NCBI GenBank assembly: GCA_903907815.1
Contig: CAIVPM010000364.1
Coordinates: forward strand, 1 to 34,739
Reading direction: 5' to 3'
DNA: 34,739 nt
From: an uncultured Chitinophagaceae bacterium
GTDB taxonomy: Bacteria > Bacteroidota > Bacteroidia > Chitinophagales > Chitinophagaceae
The notes below the pieces were generated by a model, which had not been told where the DNA came from, made no database searches, and was given only the letters and a program-made list of their open reading frames with translations. Shown here piece by piece: positions 1 to 8,700 of this stretch. Position 1 is the first letter of the stretch. Every line of letters begins with the position of its first letter. The position numbers and the translations under genes are program-made.

Positions 1-148
1 AGAACAGAAGATAGATGCAACAAGACTATTACCAAGCTACTATGGTAAGGCAAAACCTGCTGCACCAAATACTACTCCTGATGGAAAGGATTACCCTGCA
101 GGAAGACAGTTGAACAGAAGGGTGAAGATTAGTGTGGTGAAAGAATAA
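1..148 (+). CDS. OmpA family protein, C-terminal end (5' partial)
   Basis: The frame is open from the window edge (first full codon at 2) to TAA at 146-148, giving 48 residues. It ends in GRQLNRRVKISVVKE, which matches the last strand of OmpA-like peptidoglycan-binding domains, where a GRxxNRRV motif is typical. Such domains sit in the periplasm and tie outer-membrane proteins or lipoproteins to peptidoglycan. The proline- and glycine-rich stretch before the motif (KPAAPNTTPDGKDYPAG) looks like the loop insertion common in this part of the domain in Bacteroidota. The rest of the gene lies outside the window, so full length and N-terminal domains are unknown. The following gene starts 62 bp later on the same strand. 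Confidence 0.75.
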   Translation, partial: EQKIDATRLLPSYYGKAKPAAPNTTPDGKDYPAGRQLNRRVKISVVKE

Positions 149-210
149 GCGTTCAAGTGATTTAATAATATCGTTTCTGTATATACTTTTTAAGTATAAC
201 AAGTTTTAAT

Positions 211-2601
211 ATGAGGATAAAACAAATAGCTTTAATAATTATAGTTCTGTTGCTTAATACAGTTGGGTTAAAAGCTCAGTTGTGTTCAGGTAGCCTGGGC
301 AGTCCTGTTGTTAATATTACATTCGGCTCTGGCTATGTAACACCAAGTAGCATACCTGGATTTACTACAACTTATCCTTATGTTGGTGGAAGTTGCCCAT
401 TAGATGGAACCTATACTATTTCCAGCGCTAGTCCATATTGTTTTGGTGGAACCTGGTGGACATTAAATACCGATCATACACCCAATTCAATAAATGGTGA
501 TATGATGATTATAAATGCATCTGCTGCACCTTCTGATTTTTTTATTGATACTGTTAGTGGCTTGTGTTCTGGAACAACGTATGAATTTGCTGCCTGGATA
601 TTAAATTTAAATGTACCGTCTGCATGTGGTGGTAATCCTGTAAAGGCTGATATTACTTTTACTATAGAAACAACAGGGGGAACTGTAATTCAACAATATA
701 TAACAGGAAGTATTCCTTTAGCAAATTCTGCTGTCTGGAAACAATATGGTTTCTTTTTCAATGCTCCAGCTAACGGGACAGTTGTTATCAGGATGCGTAA
801 TAATGCACCTGGTGGTTGTGGTAATGATTTAGCAATTGATGATATTACCCTTCGTCCATGTGGACCAATGGTTAAAACATCCTCTTCTTCCGGTAGTAAT
901 CATATTAAATCATGTGATAATGATACTACTCATTATACTTTAAGTAGTGCAGTTTCTACAGGGTTCAGCAATATTCAATATCAGTGGCAGTTAAGTAATG
1001 ATACAGGAAAAACATGGAAAGATATAGCTGGTGCCACAAACTATAATTATTTAATTGCTACAAATTCTATTGGTTATTCTCTTTATAGATTAACAGTGGC
1101 AAATGGTACTTCTATAAATATTAGTGATTGTAGAGTAGTATCTGATACTATATATTATACTAGAAACGCTTCGCCAAAGTCTAATCTCATTAATACTTTC
1201 AACGTTTGTTCTGAGGATACTATTACTCAGAATGGAAACAGTATTTACACATATCTATGGACTGGTCCAGCGGCTTTTTCTAGCAATCAGTCTACTATTA
1301 CTTTACAGAACATTACGGTTGCAGAAGATGGAAAGTATATTGCTAAAATTTCTAATGCAGTAGGATGTTCTATAACTGATTCATTTTATCTTAATGTAAC
1401 TAAGAAGCCTGTTGCATGGACTATCCCTGAATCAAGTATATGTTTTGGAGATACCATAATTCTGAAAGGTGGTGGTGGTGGCACCTATTCCTGGACTCCT
1501 GCCACCTATTTACTTACGCCAAATGACTCAGCAACAAAAGCTTTCCCTAAAGACTCAACTACGTTTACATTATTGGCTAAAAATGGCAATTGTTCAGATA
1601 CTCAAACAGTTCGTATAAATGTATTAGCAAAACCAACTTCCAGTCTTACTAAAAATTTTAATGTTTGTACAGGTGATACGATTGTAGAAAAAGGGGATCC
1701 AACATTGTTTTATCAGTGGTCTGGGCCAGCTGCTTTTAGTAGTACTTTATCTACCATAACAATCCCGAATATTACTTTGATTCAAGCTGGTAATTACGTA
1801 GCTAAAATATCTAATACAGTAGGTTGTTATATTGCTGATTCTTTTTATCTACAAGTAGCTAAAAAACCTATTGCCTGGGCTATAAAAGATACTGGTATTT
1901 GTCAGGGAGATACTGTTCAGTTAAAAGGGGGAGGAGGAGTTACTTATTCCTGGAAACCGTCTAATAATTTACTTACACCAAACGATTCTATTACTAAAGC
2001 GTATCCTTCTTCAGCAGTAACCTATTTACTGACTGCAATTAATGGGGCATGTTCTGATACAAAAAGTGTTCATGTAGATGTGTGGCAAAAACCTACTGCT
2101 TATATAGCTCCTGTTACACCTATTTTTAGTGGTCAAACAACTACTTTATATGGTCAGGTGTCAGTTGCTAATATTAGTTACAACTGGAGCCCGATTCAGT
2201 ACTTAACTAATCAAAATACCCTATCACCAACAGTGTCTACTGATGCTAGTACAACTTTTTATTTAACCGTAAAAAGTATTCATGATTGTGGAATAGCAAT
2301 TGATAGTGTTTTATTACAGGTTGAAAAACCAATGCAAACTTTATTGATACCGAATACATTTAGTCCTAATGGAGATGGAAATCATGATTATTGGGAAATA
2401 GGAAATATTGCTTCTTATTCAAATGTAGAAGTAAAAATATTTAACCGTAATGGTAACCTTATTTACCATTCCCCAAAAGACTTTACTAAATGGGATGGTA
2501 CTATAAATGGTAACCCGGTACCAATGGGTACATATTATTATTTTATAGATTTACATGTAAACCAACCTGTTATTTCAGGATGGTTGTTAGTGATTAGATA
2601 G
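211..2601 (+). CDS. Large secreted Ig-like repeat protein with type B T9SS sorting domain
   Basis: This 796-residue protein starts with a clear signal peptide (about residues 1-22, ending GLKAQ). Residues about 30-215 look like a jelly-roll carbohydrate-binding or MAM-like domain ending in DLAIDDITLRPCG. Ig/PKD-like domains follow. Residues about 320-475 and 475-626 are a tandem duplication: both carry NVC, GPAAFSS, VGC, GGGG and LLTPNDS blocks. Residues about 712-796 match the CHU_C / gliding-motility-associated C-terminal domain (NTFSPNGDGNHDYWEI, IFNRNGNLIY, WDG, GTYYY), the type B sorting signal for the type IX secretion system. It should be exported and released or surface-attached. No catalytic domain is recognisable. 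Its stop is two bases from the convergent regulator's stop, so the two transcripts probably overlap at their 3' ends. The actual role (adhesin, binding protein) is not readable from sequence. Confidence 0.88.
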   Translation: MRIKQIALIIIVLLLNTVGLKAQLCSGSLGSPVVNITFGSGYVTPSSIPGFTTTYPYVGGSCPLDGTYTISSASPYCFGGTWWTLNTDHTPNSINGDMMIINASAAPSDFFIDTVSGLCSGTTYEFAAWILNLNVPSACGGNPVKADITFTIETTGGTVIQQYITGSIPLANSAVWKQYGFFFNAPANGTVVIRMRNNAPGGCGNDLAIDDITLRPCGPMVKTSSSSGSNHIKSCDNDTTHYTLSSAVSTGFSNIQYQWQLSNDTGKTWKDIAGATNYNYLIATNSIGYSLYRLTVANGTSINISDCRVVSDTIYYTRNASPKSNLINTFNVCSEDTITQNGNSIYTYLWTGPAAFSSNQSTITLQNITVAEDGKYIAKISNAVGCSITDSFYLNVTKKPVAWTIPESSICFGDTIILKGGGGGTYSWTPATYLLTPNDSATKAFPKDSTTFTLLAKNGNCSDTQTVRINVLAKPTSSLTKNFNVCTGDTIVEKGDPTLFYQWSGPAAFSSTLSTITIPNITLIQAGNYVAKISNTVGCYIADSFYLQVAKKPIAWAIKDTGICQGDTVQLKGGGGVTYSWKPSNNLLTPNDSITKAYPSSAVTYLLTAINGACSDTKSVHVDVWQKPTAYIAPVTPIFSGQTTTLYGQVSVANISYNWSPIQYLTNQNTLSPTVSTDASTTFYLTVKSIHDCGIAIDSVLLQVEKPMQTLLIPNTFSPNGDGNHDYWEIGNIASYSNVEVKIFNRNGNLIYHSPKDFTKWDGTINGNPVPMGTYYYFIDLHVNQPVISGWLLVIR

Positions 2602-2603
2602 TC

Positions 2604-5501
2604 TTATTTTCCTATTTTAATTAAATAATCATAGAAAGTAATTTCTGTTGGTATGTCTAATTTTTTACGAAGTCTGTATCGGCTAACTTCTACCCCTCTA
2701 ACAGAAATATTCAATAATTGAGCTATTTCTTTTGTGCTGAGATTCATTCTCAGATAAGCGCTTAATTTAAGTTCACTTGGTGAAATAGTAGGATGTTTTT
2801 CTTTAAGAGCAATACTGAAATCACTATGAACATTATCAAAGTGTTGAGAGAATTGTTCCCAGTCTTTATCTATTCTATCATCATCGCTAAGTATTTTTAT
2901 CATTTTCTTTAACTCTGTAGCAGTTTTGGGGTTATCTGTTCCCTTCATAATCGTATTCAAGTCGGCTTTTATCTTAGTTAGCAGCTCTCCTTTTTGTACC
3001 AAGTGCATAGCAGAAGTGGCGAGTTCTGCGTTTTTGAAATTAATATCTGATATCAACTTTTCATTTTTTAGTGCAACCAGTTCATTCTCTGTTTTATCTA
3101 TTTCCAACTGATAATAATATTGCATTTTCTTTTGTTCTTCATCATGTTTCTGTTCTTGCTCTTTAAATTTCAAAGTTTGATAACGATAGAGGAAAATGAT
3201 GGAGCAACAAAAAGCTAAAAAGTAAATTACCAACGCTATTAAGGACTTGTACCATGGTGGAAGTATCTCGAAACTATACGTAACTGGCATTGACTCTATA
3301 CCTAAATTATTTCGGGCAATTACTTCAAATGAGTAGGTTCCTGCGGGTAGATTATTGAATTCTTTTTCTGTTTTACCCGACCACTCAGACCATTCATTGT
3401 ATATTCCTTTTAACCTGTATTTGTACTCTATATTACTTTGAATACCAAAAATGGAAGAAGAGTATTCAAAATGTATAGTATTCCAGTTGCTGGTAATTGC
3501 AGGAATATTATTTTTAAGCTGAACAGGTAGATCATTTAAATTTTTATAATAACCTCCAAATAAAAGGCTGTCAGTACTACCGGTAATTCTTACGCTTCTT
3601 ATCTGAATATCTGCTTTAGGTGAGTTGCTTTTATAATTTTCGTAATTAATATGATAGAAACCATTTTCTCCTCCTATAAATATATTATTATTATTAAAAG
3701 GATAGATAAATTCAAATCCACTTAATAGTTTATTGTTAAGTTCAGGAAAATAAATCAGGGTAGTTTTATTGTTTGAATAGTCTATAACACCAAGATTTTT
3801 TTCATGGAAAAACCAGATATTGCCATCAGCATCTTCCTGTAAATACCGGACACTTTGTTGGCCCAGAATCTTTTTAAACTGTTCTGATGGTTCAAAAATG
3901 TTTTTTGGTTCATTATAGATATAAATACCATTTTCCGTTGCAGCCAGTATTTGATTTTTTATTTTAAAAATCTGATTATTCAAAGAAGAAGGCAGGCCAT
4001 TGTTACTACTAAAAGTTTGTGTTTTATACTCACCGCTTTCTGTTTTGGTAAGTTTATATACTCCATGGTAAGGGTGAGATACCCAAATGTTTTGATTATT
4101 ATCTACAGCAATATACCTGGAAGATTCATTAAATCCTGGTATATTTTTATCAATAATTATTGAATTGTCTTTTAAATCCAATAAGGCTATCCCTTTATAG
4201 TTTCCTGCTACAAATCGGGTATTCAGTGAGTTGTTTGATAAAGGAATATAGTTCCAGAAACCAAAGTCATCAGAAGGAATTTCAGTTGCATTATTACCAT
4301 TAATTACAAAAGTCCCATCATGATGCGCTAAAAGTAGTTTGTTGTTGGCAATAGCCAATTTCCAGTTCTGTCCTGTTGTATTTGATACCAGCGAAAATGA
4401 ACCTTTACTAAAACTTAAGTCTTTAATATTCTGGATGGGAGCAGCGTAAAGCCCGGAAGAAGTTCCGGCATATAGGCTCTTATTAAAAATCATTGTTGTA
4501 TAGCCTGATCCTTCCTGATCTATAGGGGCAATATGTTTAATAGAGCTATTGTATTCAACCAGATCAATACCGTTATCAAGCCCCAGCCATATATTGCTGT
4601 TCCTATCTACTAAAATACTGAGTATATTGTTGTTCTGAAGGCCTTCTTTTTTGGAAAAATGTTGTACAAGTTGCCCATGATTATCAATTATATATACCCC
4701 ACCATTGTTGGTAGCAAGCGCAAATGTTTCCGAATTAATTATAGTGGCAGCATAAATTCTATTGGTACTTATCTGATTTAAGGTAGGAAGTGCTGGTATA
4801 GACAGTATTTTGTTGTTAAGTAAAAAAATACCATGTTTAAGCGTAGTAATCCATAAAGAATCATTTTTTAGGGGCAAAATCGAAGTAACAGGATCATTAT
4901 TGGGAAGAATATTTATAGTACTAACAGCTTTCCAGTTTCCATTTTCAAATGAAAACAATCCATTTTTACTGTCTTGTGCATATAATTTACCGTTGGCATT
5001 GCCTAAAAAAAACCATTCCGAACTTGCATCATATACTGTAGCGGTTGAATTACCCTGAATTTTAAATATTTTGGTGTTTGTTCTAAAAAATACACTGTTT
5101 TCATAAATAACAATGTCCCAGATATCTCCAAACGACCTGTCTTTCTGTGGAATTAAGTTAATTAAAGAGGTGAAATGCAGTTTTCCATTAGATGTTGGTG
5201 AAAAGTACCCTATTTCATCCTGACCCCCAGCATAAATTTTACCATCCTTGCTTATTTCAATAGAACGAACGATAGTTTTGTTGGGTAAGGGGTGTAATTT
5301 CCAGTATTTTCCATCAAATGAAAGAAGCCCTTCATTGTTTGCTGAATAGATTATTCCATTTTTATCCTGCTTTATATCCCAGTTCTGAAGACCAGCATTG
5401 TAATTTTTCTTATAATAATTTATAACTTCTGGCAATCCAATGGTATTCTGACAATAAATTAGTGAGGGAAGTAATAGACAAGCTAATAATCGATAGAACA
5501 T
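2604..5501 (-). CDS. Membrane sensor-regulator: propeller, Y_Y_Y domain, TM helix, LuxR-type HTH
   Basis: This 965-residue protein starts with a signal peptide (about 1-18) followed by a long beta-propeller-like region with two-component-regulator-propeller repeats (for example NIWLGLDNGIDL, NIWVSHPYHGVYKL, NIWFFHEKNLGVIDY). A triple-tyrosine (Y_Y_Y) domain at about 680-748 (EYKYRLKGIYNEWSEWS) precedes one transmembrane helix at about 754-775. A charged coiled coil (about 777-870) then leads to a C-terminal LuxR/GerE-type HTH (about 905-950, LSTKEIAQLLNISVRGVEVS). There is no histidine-kinase core or receiver, so this is a one-component sensor, not a hybrid two-component system. By family analogy the propeller senses a ligand in the periplasm and the HTH binds DNA in the cytoplasm. 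It is divergent from the first glucan-binding gene and close to a sugar-utilisation locus, so control of those genes is a reasonable but unproven inference. Confidence 0.88.
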   Translation of the reverse strand: MFYRLLACLLLPSLIYCQNTIGLPEVINYYKKNYNAGLQNWDIKQDKNGIIYSANNEGLLSFDGKYWKLHPLPNKTIVRSIEISKDGKIYAGGQDEIGYFSPTSNGKLHFTSLINLIPQKDRSFGDIWDIVIYENSVFFRTNTKIFKIQGNSTATVYDASSEWFFLGNANGKLYAQDSKNGLFSFENGNWKAVSTINILPNNDPVTSILPLKNDSLWITTLKHGIFLLNNKILSIPALPTLNQISTNRIYAATIINSETFALATNNGGVYIIDNHGQLVQHFSKKEGLQNNNILSILVDRNSNIWLGLDNGIDLVEYNSSIKHIAPIDQEGSGYTTMIFNKSLYAGTSSGLYAAPIQNIKDLSFSKGSFSLVSNTTGQNWKLAIANNKLLLAHHDGTFVINGNNATEIPSDDFGFWNYIPLSNNSLNTRFVAGNYKGIALLDLKDNSIIIDKNIPGFNESSRYIAVDNNQNIWVSHPYHGVYKLTKTESGEYKTQTFSSNNGLPSSLNNQIFKIKNQILAATENGIYIYNEPKNIFEPSEQFKKILGQQSVRYLQEDADGNIWFFHEKNLGVIDYSNNKTTLIYFPELNNKLLSGFEFIYPFNNNNIFIGGENGFYHINYENYKSNSPKADIQIRSVRITGSTDSLLFGGYYKNLNDLPVQLKNNIPAITSNWNTIHFEYSSSIFGIQSNIEYKYRLKGIYNEWSEWSGKTEKEFNNLPAGTYSFEVIARNNLGIESMPVTYSFEILPPWYKSLIALVIYFLAFCCSIIFLYRYQTLKFKEQEQKHDEEQKKMQYYYQLEIDKTENELVALKNEKLISDINFKNAELATSAMHLVQKGELLTKIKADLNTIMKGTDNPKTATELKKMIKILSDDDRIDKDWEQFSQHFDNVHSDFSIALKEKHPTISPSELKLSAYLRMNLSTKEIAQLLNISVRGVEVSRYRLRKKLDIPTEITFYDYLIKIGK

Positions 5502-5520
5502 ATTAATGTACTTTAGAAAG

Positions 5521-5528
5521 CAAATGTA
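5521..5528 (-). promoter_or_regulatory. Candidate -7 box for the sensor-regulator gene
   Basis: On the minus strand this reads TACATTTG, matching the Bacteroidota -7 consensus TAnnTTTG. It would place the transcript start only about 13 bases before the ATG at 5501. No convincing TTG -33 element is seen at the usual 19-21 base spacing, so the call rests on the -7 box and its position. Confidence 0.4.
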
Positions 5529-5536
5529 ATAAATTA

Positions 5537-5634
5537 TTTGAAGTATTCGTGTAGTAGTGTTTTTAAGCTATATATACGTATAATGTAATAGTAGATGTAG
5601 TATTGTAGTAGGTAGTTATTTGTTGTCTGTAGTA
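5537..5634 (+). promoter_or_regulatory. Candidate operator region, copy 1: TGTAGTA heptamers upstream of the first glucan-binding gene
   Basis: Exact TGTAGTA heptamers start at 5596, 5604 and 5628 (a further one at 5550). The same three heptamers with the same offsets (8 and 24 bases between starts) occur at 13150, 13158 and 13182. A shared block TTTGAAGTATT (5537-5547) lies 57 bases before the shared 18-mer gatgtagtattgtagtag (5594-5611) in both copies. The third heptamer falls between the -33 and -7 boxes, which would suit a repressor or a closely contacting activator. The binding protein is unknown; the divergent LuxR-HTH sensor is the nearest candidate. Confidence 0.55.
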
Positions 5635-5650
5635 GTTAAATATATTTTTG
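5619..5650 (+). promoter_or_regulatory. Bacteroidota-type promoter of the 5756 gene
   Basis: TTTG at 5619-5622, a 20-base spacer, then TATTTTTG at 5643-5650 (TAnnTTTG). The expected start of transcription is near 5657, leaving an untranslated leader of about 100 bases. The same arrangement precedes the paralogous gene at 13299. Confidence 0.65.
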
Positions 5651-5664
5651 CTTTTCGGAAACTG

Positions 5665-5702
5665 ATCTGTGTTTTCTAACGATTGAACAAATGCCTACAG
5701 AT
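5665..5702 (+). promoter_or_regulatory. Conserved 5' leader hairpin, copy 1
   Basis: ATCTGT (5665-5670) pairs with ACAGAT (5697-5702) around a 26-base loop holding TTTTCTAACGATT. The second glucan-binding gene has the same loop sequence between longer arms. It lies within the predicted leader transcript, so a role in RNA stability or translation is possible. Confidence 0.4.
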
Positions 5703-5755
5703 TTTTGGTAAGACAAATGCATTTGTTTATAAACAACAAACTAAAAGTAAAAAGT

Positions 5756-8700
5756 ATGAAAAAAACTTTTCTTCTTGCCTTTCTCGCTCTGTTTATGCTC
5801 AGAGCAATCGCGTCTCCTGGGGTGCCAACAACTGCTGCCACTCCTCCTACTGCTCCTTCAGCTACAGTTCTGTCCTTATTTGGAAGTCATTACACCCAAT
5901 CCTCCCAGGCAACTGGTACAGGTGTCTGGTTTCCAGGCTGGGGTCAATCTACCAGTGTAGCTTATTCAAACATTGGTGGTTCAGATACTACTATCAGGTA
6001 CTCCAATTTAAATTATGAAGGAGTAGCTTTATCAGGAGGTAATCTTGATATTAGTGGTTATGACTCTATCCACATGGATATCTGGTCTTCAACTTGTTCA
6101 GTACTTAACTTACACTTAATTAGTGCAAGTCCTACTGCTGAAACTGGGCCAAATATCAATCTGAATAATGGTAGCTGGACAAGTGTTACACTTCCACTAT
6201 CTTCATTTACACCTACAGTGGCTTTAACTAGGTTTTTTCAAATGAAATTTACTGCGATAACTCCTGGTTCTGGTTCTACAATATATTTAGAAAATATATA
6301 TTTTAAGCAAGCTGCTGGAAAACCGGTAATTACTGGTTTTAATGTTACTTCTCCTCTAAATACAGGAGCTACATATACTATCGTTGATCCTACCAGCACT
6401 AGTAATGGTGCATTTACCTACACTAGTAGCAACACTGCTGTGGCTACAATTAGTGGAAATGTAATTACTGCTGTAGGAGGAGGTACTACTACTATTACTT
6501 GTACTCAGGCTGCTTCGGGTGGTTTTATAGCTGGTAGCGCTACTGCGTCTTTAACTGTTAATTTTCCAGTTCCTTCAGATGCTGCTCCTACACCATCTGA
6601 TGATCCAGCTAATGTAATTTCATTATTTGGCAAACACTATACTCAGAATTCTAAAGCTTCTGGCACTGGTGTTTGGTCTATTAACTGGGGAGGGGCTTAT
6701 AATGCTCCAACCTTTACCAATTTCGGAGGCGATACTACCATGGTAAATAACAACATGGGTTATCATGGCGTACAATTATCAAGTAGTATAAATTTAACTG
6801 GTTATGATTCTATAAATATAGATATCTGGACCCCGAATTTAACCAGTTTAAATATTGATTTAGTAGGTAACGTTAGAGAAGTAGATTATGCTGTAACTTT
6901 AACTAAATTGGGTTGGAATCATATACAACTTCCATTAACTACATTTTCATCAGCTGGTTTAACAGGTTTTTTACAATTTAAATTTGAAAATACAGCAGGT
7001 ACAGGTGGCTATGTTTATATGCAGAATATATATTTCTCCAAAAAAGCAGGTTCACCAACAATAACTGGGTTTTCTATTCCTTCACAAATCTATACAGGAA
7101 GTAATTCTACTATTACTATTACCGATCCAACCAGTAATAGTGGGGGAGCTTTCACTTATAGTAGTGGAAATACCTCTGTTGCTACCGTTTCTGGTAATAC
7201 TGTTACAATATTAGGAGCTGGTACTGCTATTATTACTGCAACTCAGGCCGCTAATGGTTCTTTTTTAGCAGGTACTACTGCTGCTACATTAACAGTAGAT
7301 TATGCTACTCCTGCAACTGCAGCTCCAGCACCAACTGAAGCGGCTCCTTATGTATTTTCTCTTTATGGTGATACCTATACCAATCTTGCTAGCATCAACT
7401 GGTTTCCTGGTTGGGGTCAATCAACTACTTACACGCCTACCACTATCGGCGGGGCTAGTACTATTAAATATGCAAATTTAAATTACGAAGGTGTTAATTT
7501 ACCAGCTGATGAGAATGTTTCTACTATGGATTCTTTACGTTTTAACGTTTGGACTCCAAATTGTACTTCTCTTAAAGTTGCTTTGATAAATACAACTGGT
7601 GGAGTTGTTCAGCAATTTGTAACTGTATCATTAACTGCAAATACATGGAATACCATTAGCATTCCGCTTTCTTCTTTCAGTCCAGTTAATTTAACTAAGG
7701 TACAGCAAATGTCCTTTACAACTGTTACACCTGGATCTGGTGCTGTTATATATTTACAGAATATCTACTTTATGAATGTTGTAGGAAAACCTACCATTAC
7801 TGGTTTTACTATTCCTACACAAACATATACTGGTAGTAATTTTACGTATACTATTACAGATCCTTCTAGCAATAGTACTGGAGCATTTACCTATTCCAGT
7901 AGCAATACTGCTGTAGCAACTGTAAGTGGTAACGTTCTTACTATTAAGGCTATAGGTACTTCTACTATTACAGCTAATCAAGCATCTGATGCTAATTATC
8001 TTGCAGGGTCTGCTTTGGCTACTTTAACAGTAGATTATCCATCTCCTTCTACGGCTGCTGTAGTACCAACTAAGAGTGCTAATGATGTAATTTCTCTTTT
8101 TGGAGATACTTATACTAATGTTGCTGGTACAAACTGGGGACCAATTTGGGGCGGTCCAACTCAAGGACAGTACAATGCAGTTACTATAGCTGGAACAAGT
8201 ACGCTTAAATATTCTTCAATGGGTTATAGTGGTGTTCAGTTTGATGGTGGTACTATCGATGCATCTTTAATGGATACAATGCATTTAGATGTATGGACAC
8301 CAAATTGTACCAGTTTCAACTTGTTTATTATTAATACAAATGGTGGTGCAAACCAACATGTAACGCTTACACCTACTACTAGTGGATGGAATAGTTTTAA
8401 TATTCCAATGAGCAGTTATTCTACAGTAGCTAATCATGTTAATCAGTTAAAAATTGAAGCAAATACTCCTTCTTCTGGATCAGTTTTGTATATCCAGAAT
8501 GTTTATTTCTTTAAATTGGCTGGTAAACCAACTTTTTCAGGGTTCAGTATGCCAGGTTCATTAACTACTTCTTCTGCTCCATTTACCATTACTGCTCCAA
8601 CTAGTAATAGTTCTGGTGCATTTACCTATACCAGTGGCAATACAGCTGTTGCAACTATTAGTGGTAATACAGTTACTATCGTAGGTGGTGGTGTAGCGGT

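Noticed and set aside
2604-5501. Hybrid two-component sensor kinase
   Set aside because: No histidine-kinase H, N or G boxes and no receiver domain are visible between the TM helix and the HTH.
5705-5755. Upstream TTG start for the 1821-residue protein
   Set aside because: It would place 17 residues before a good signal peptide and overlaps the predicted leader; ATG 5756 matches the paralogue's ATG 13299.
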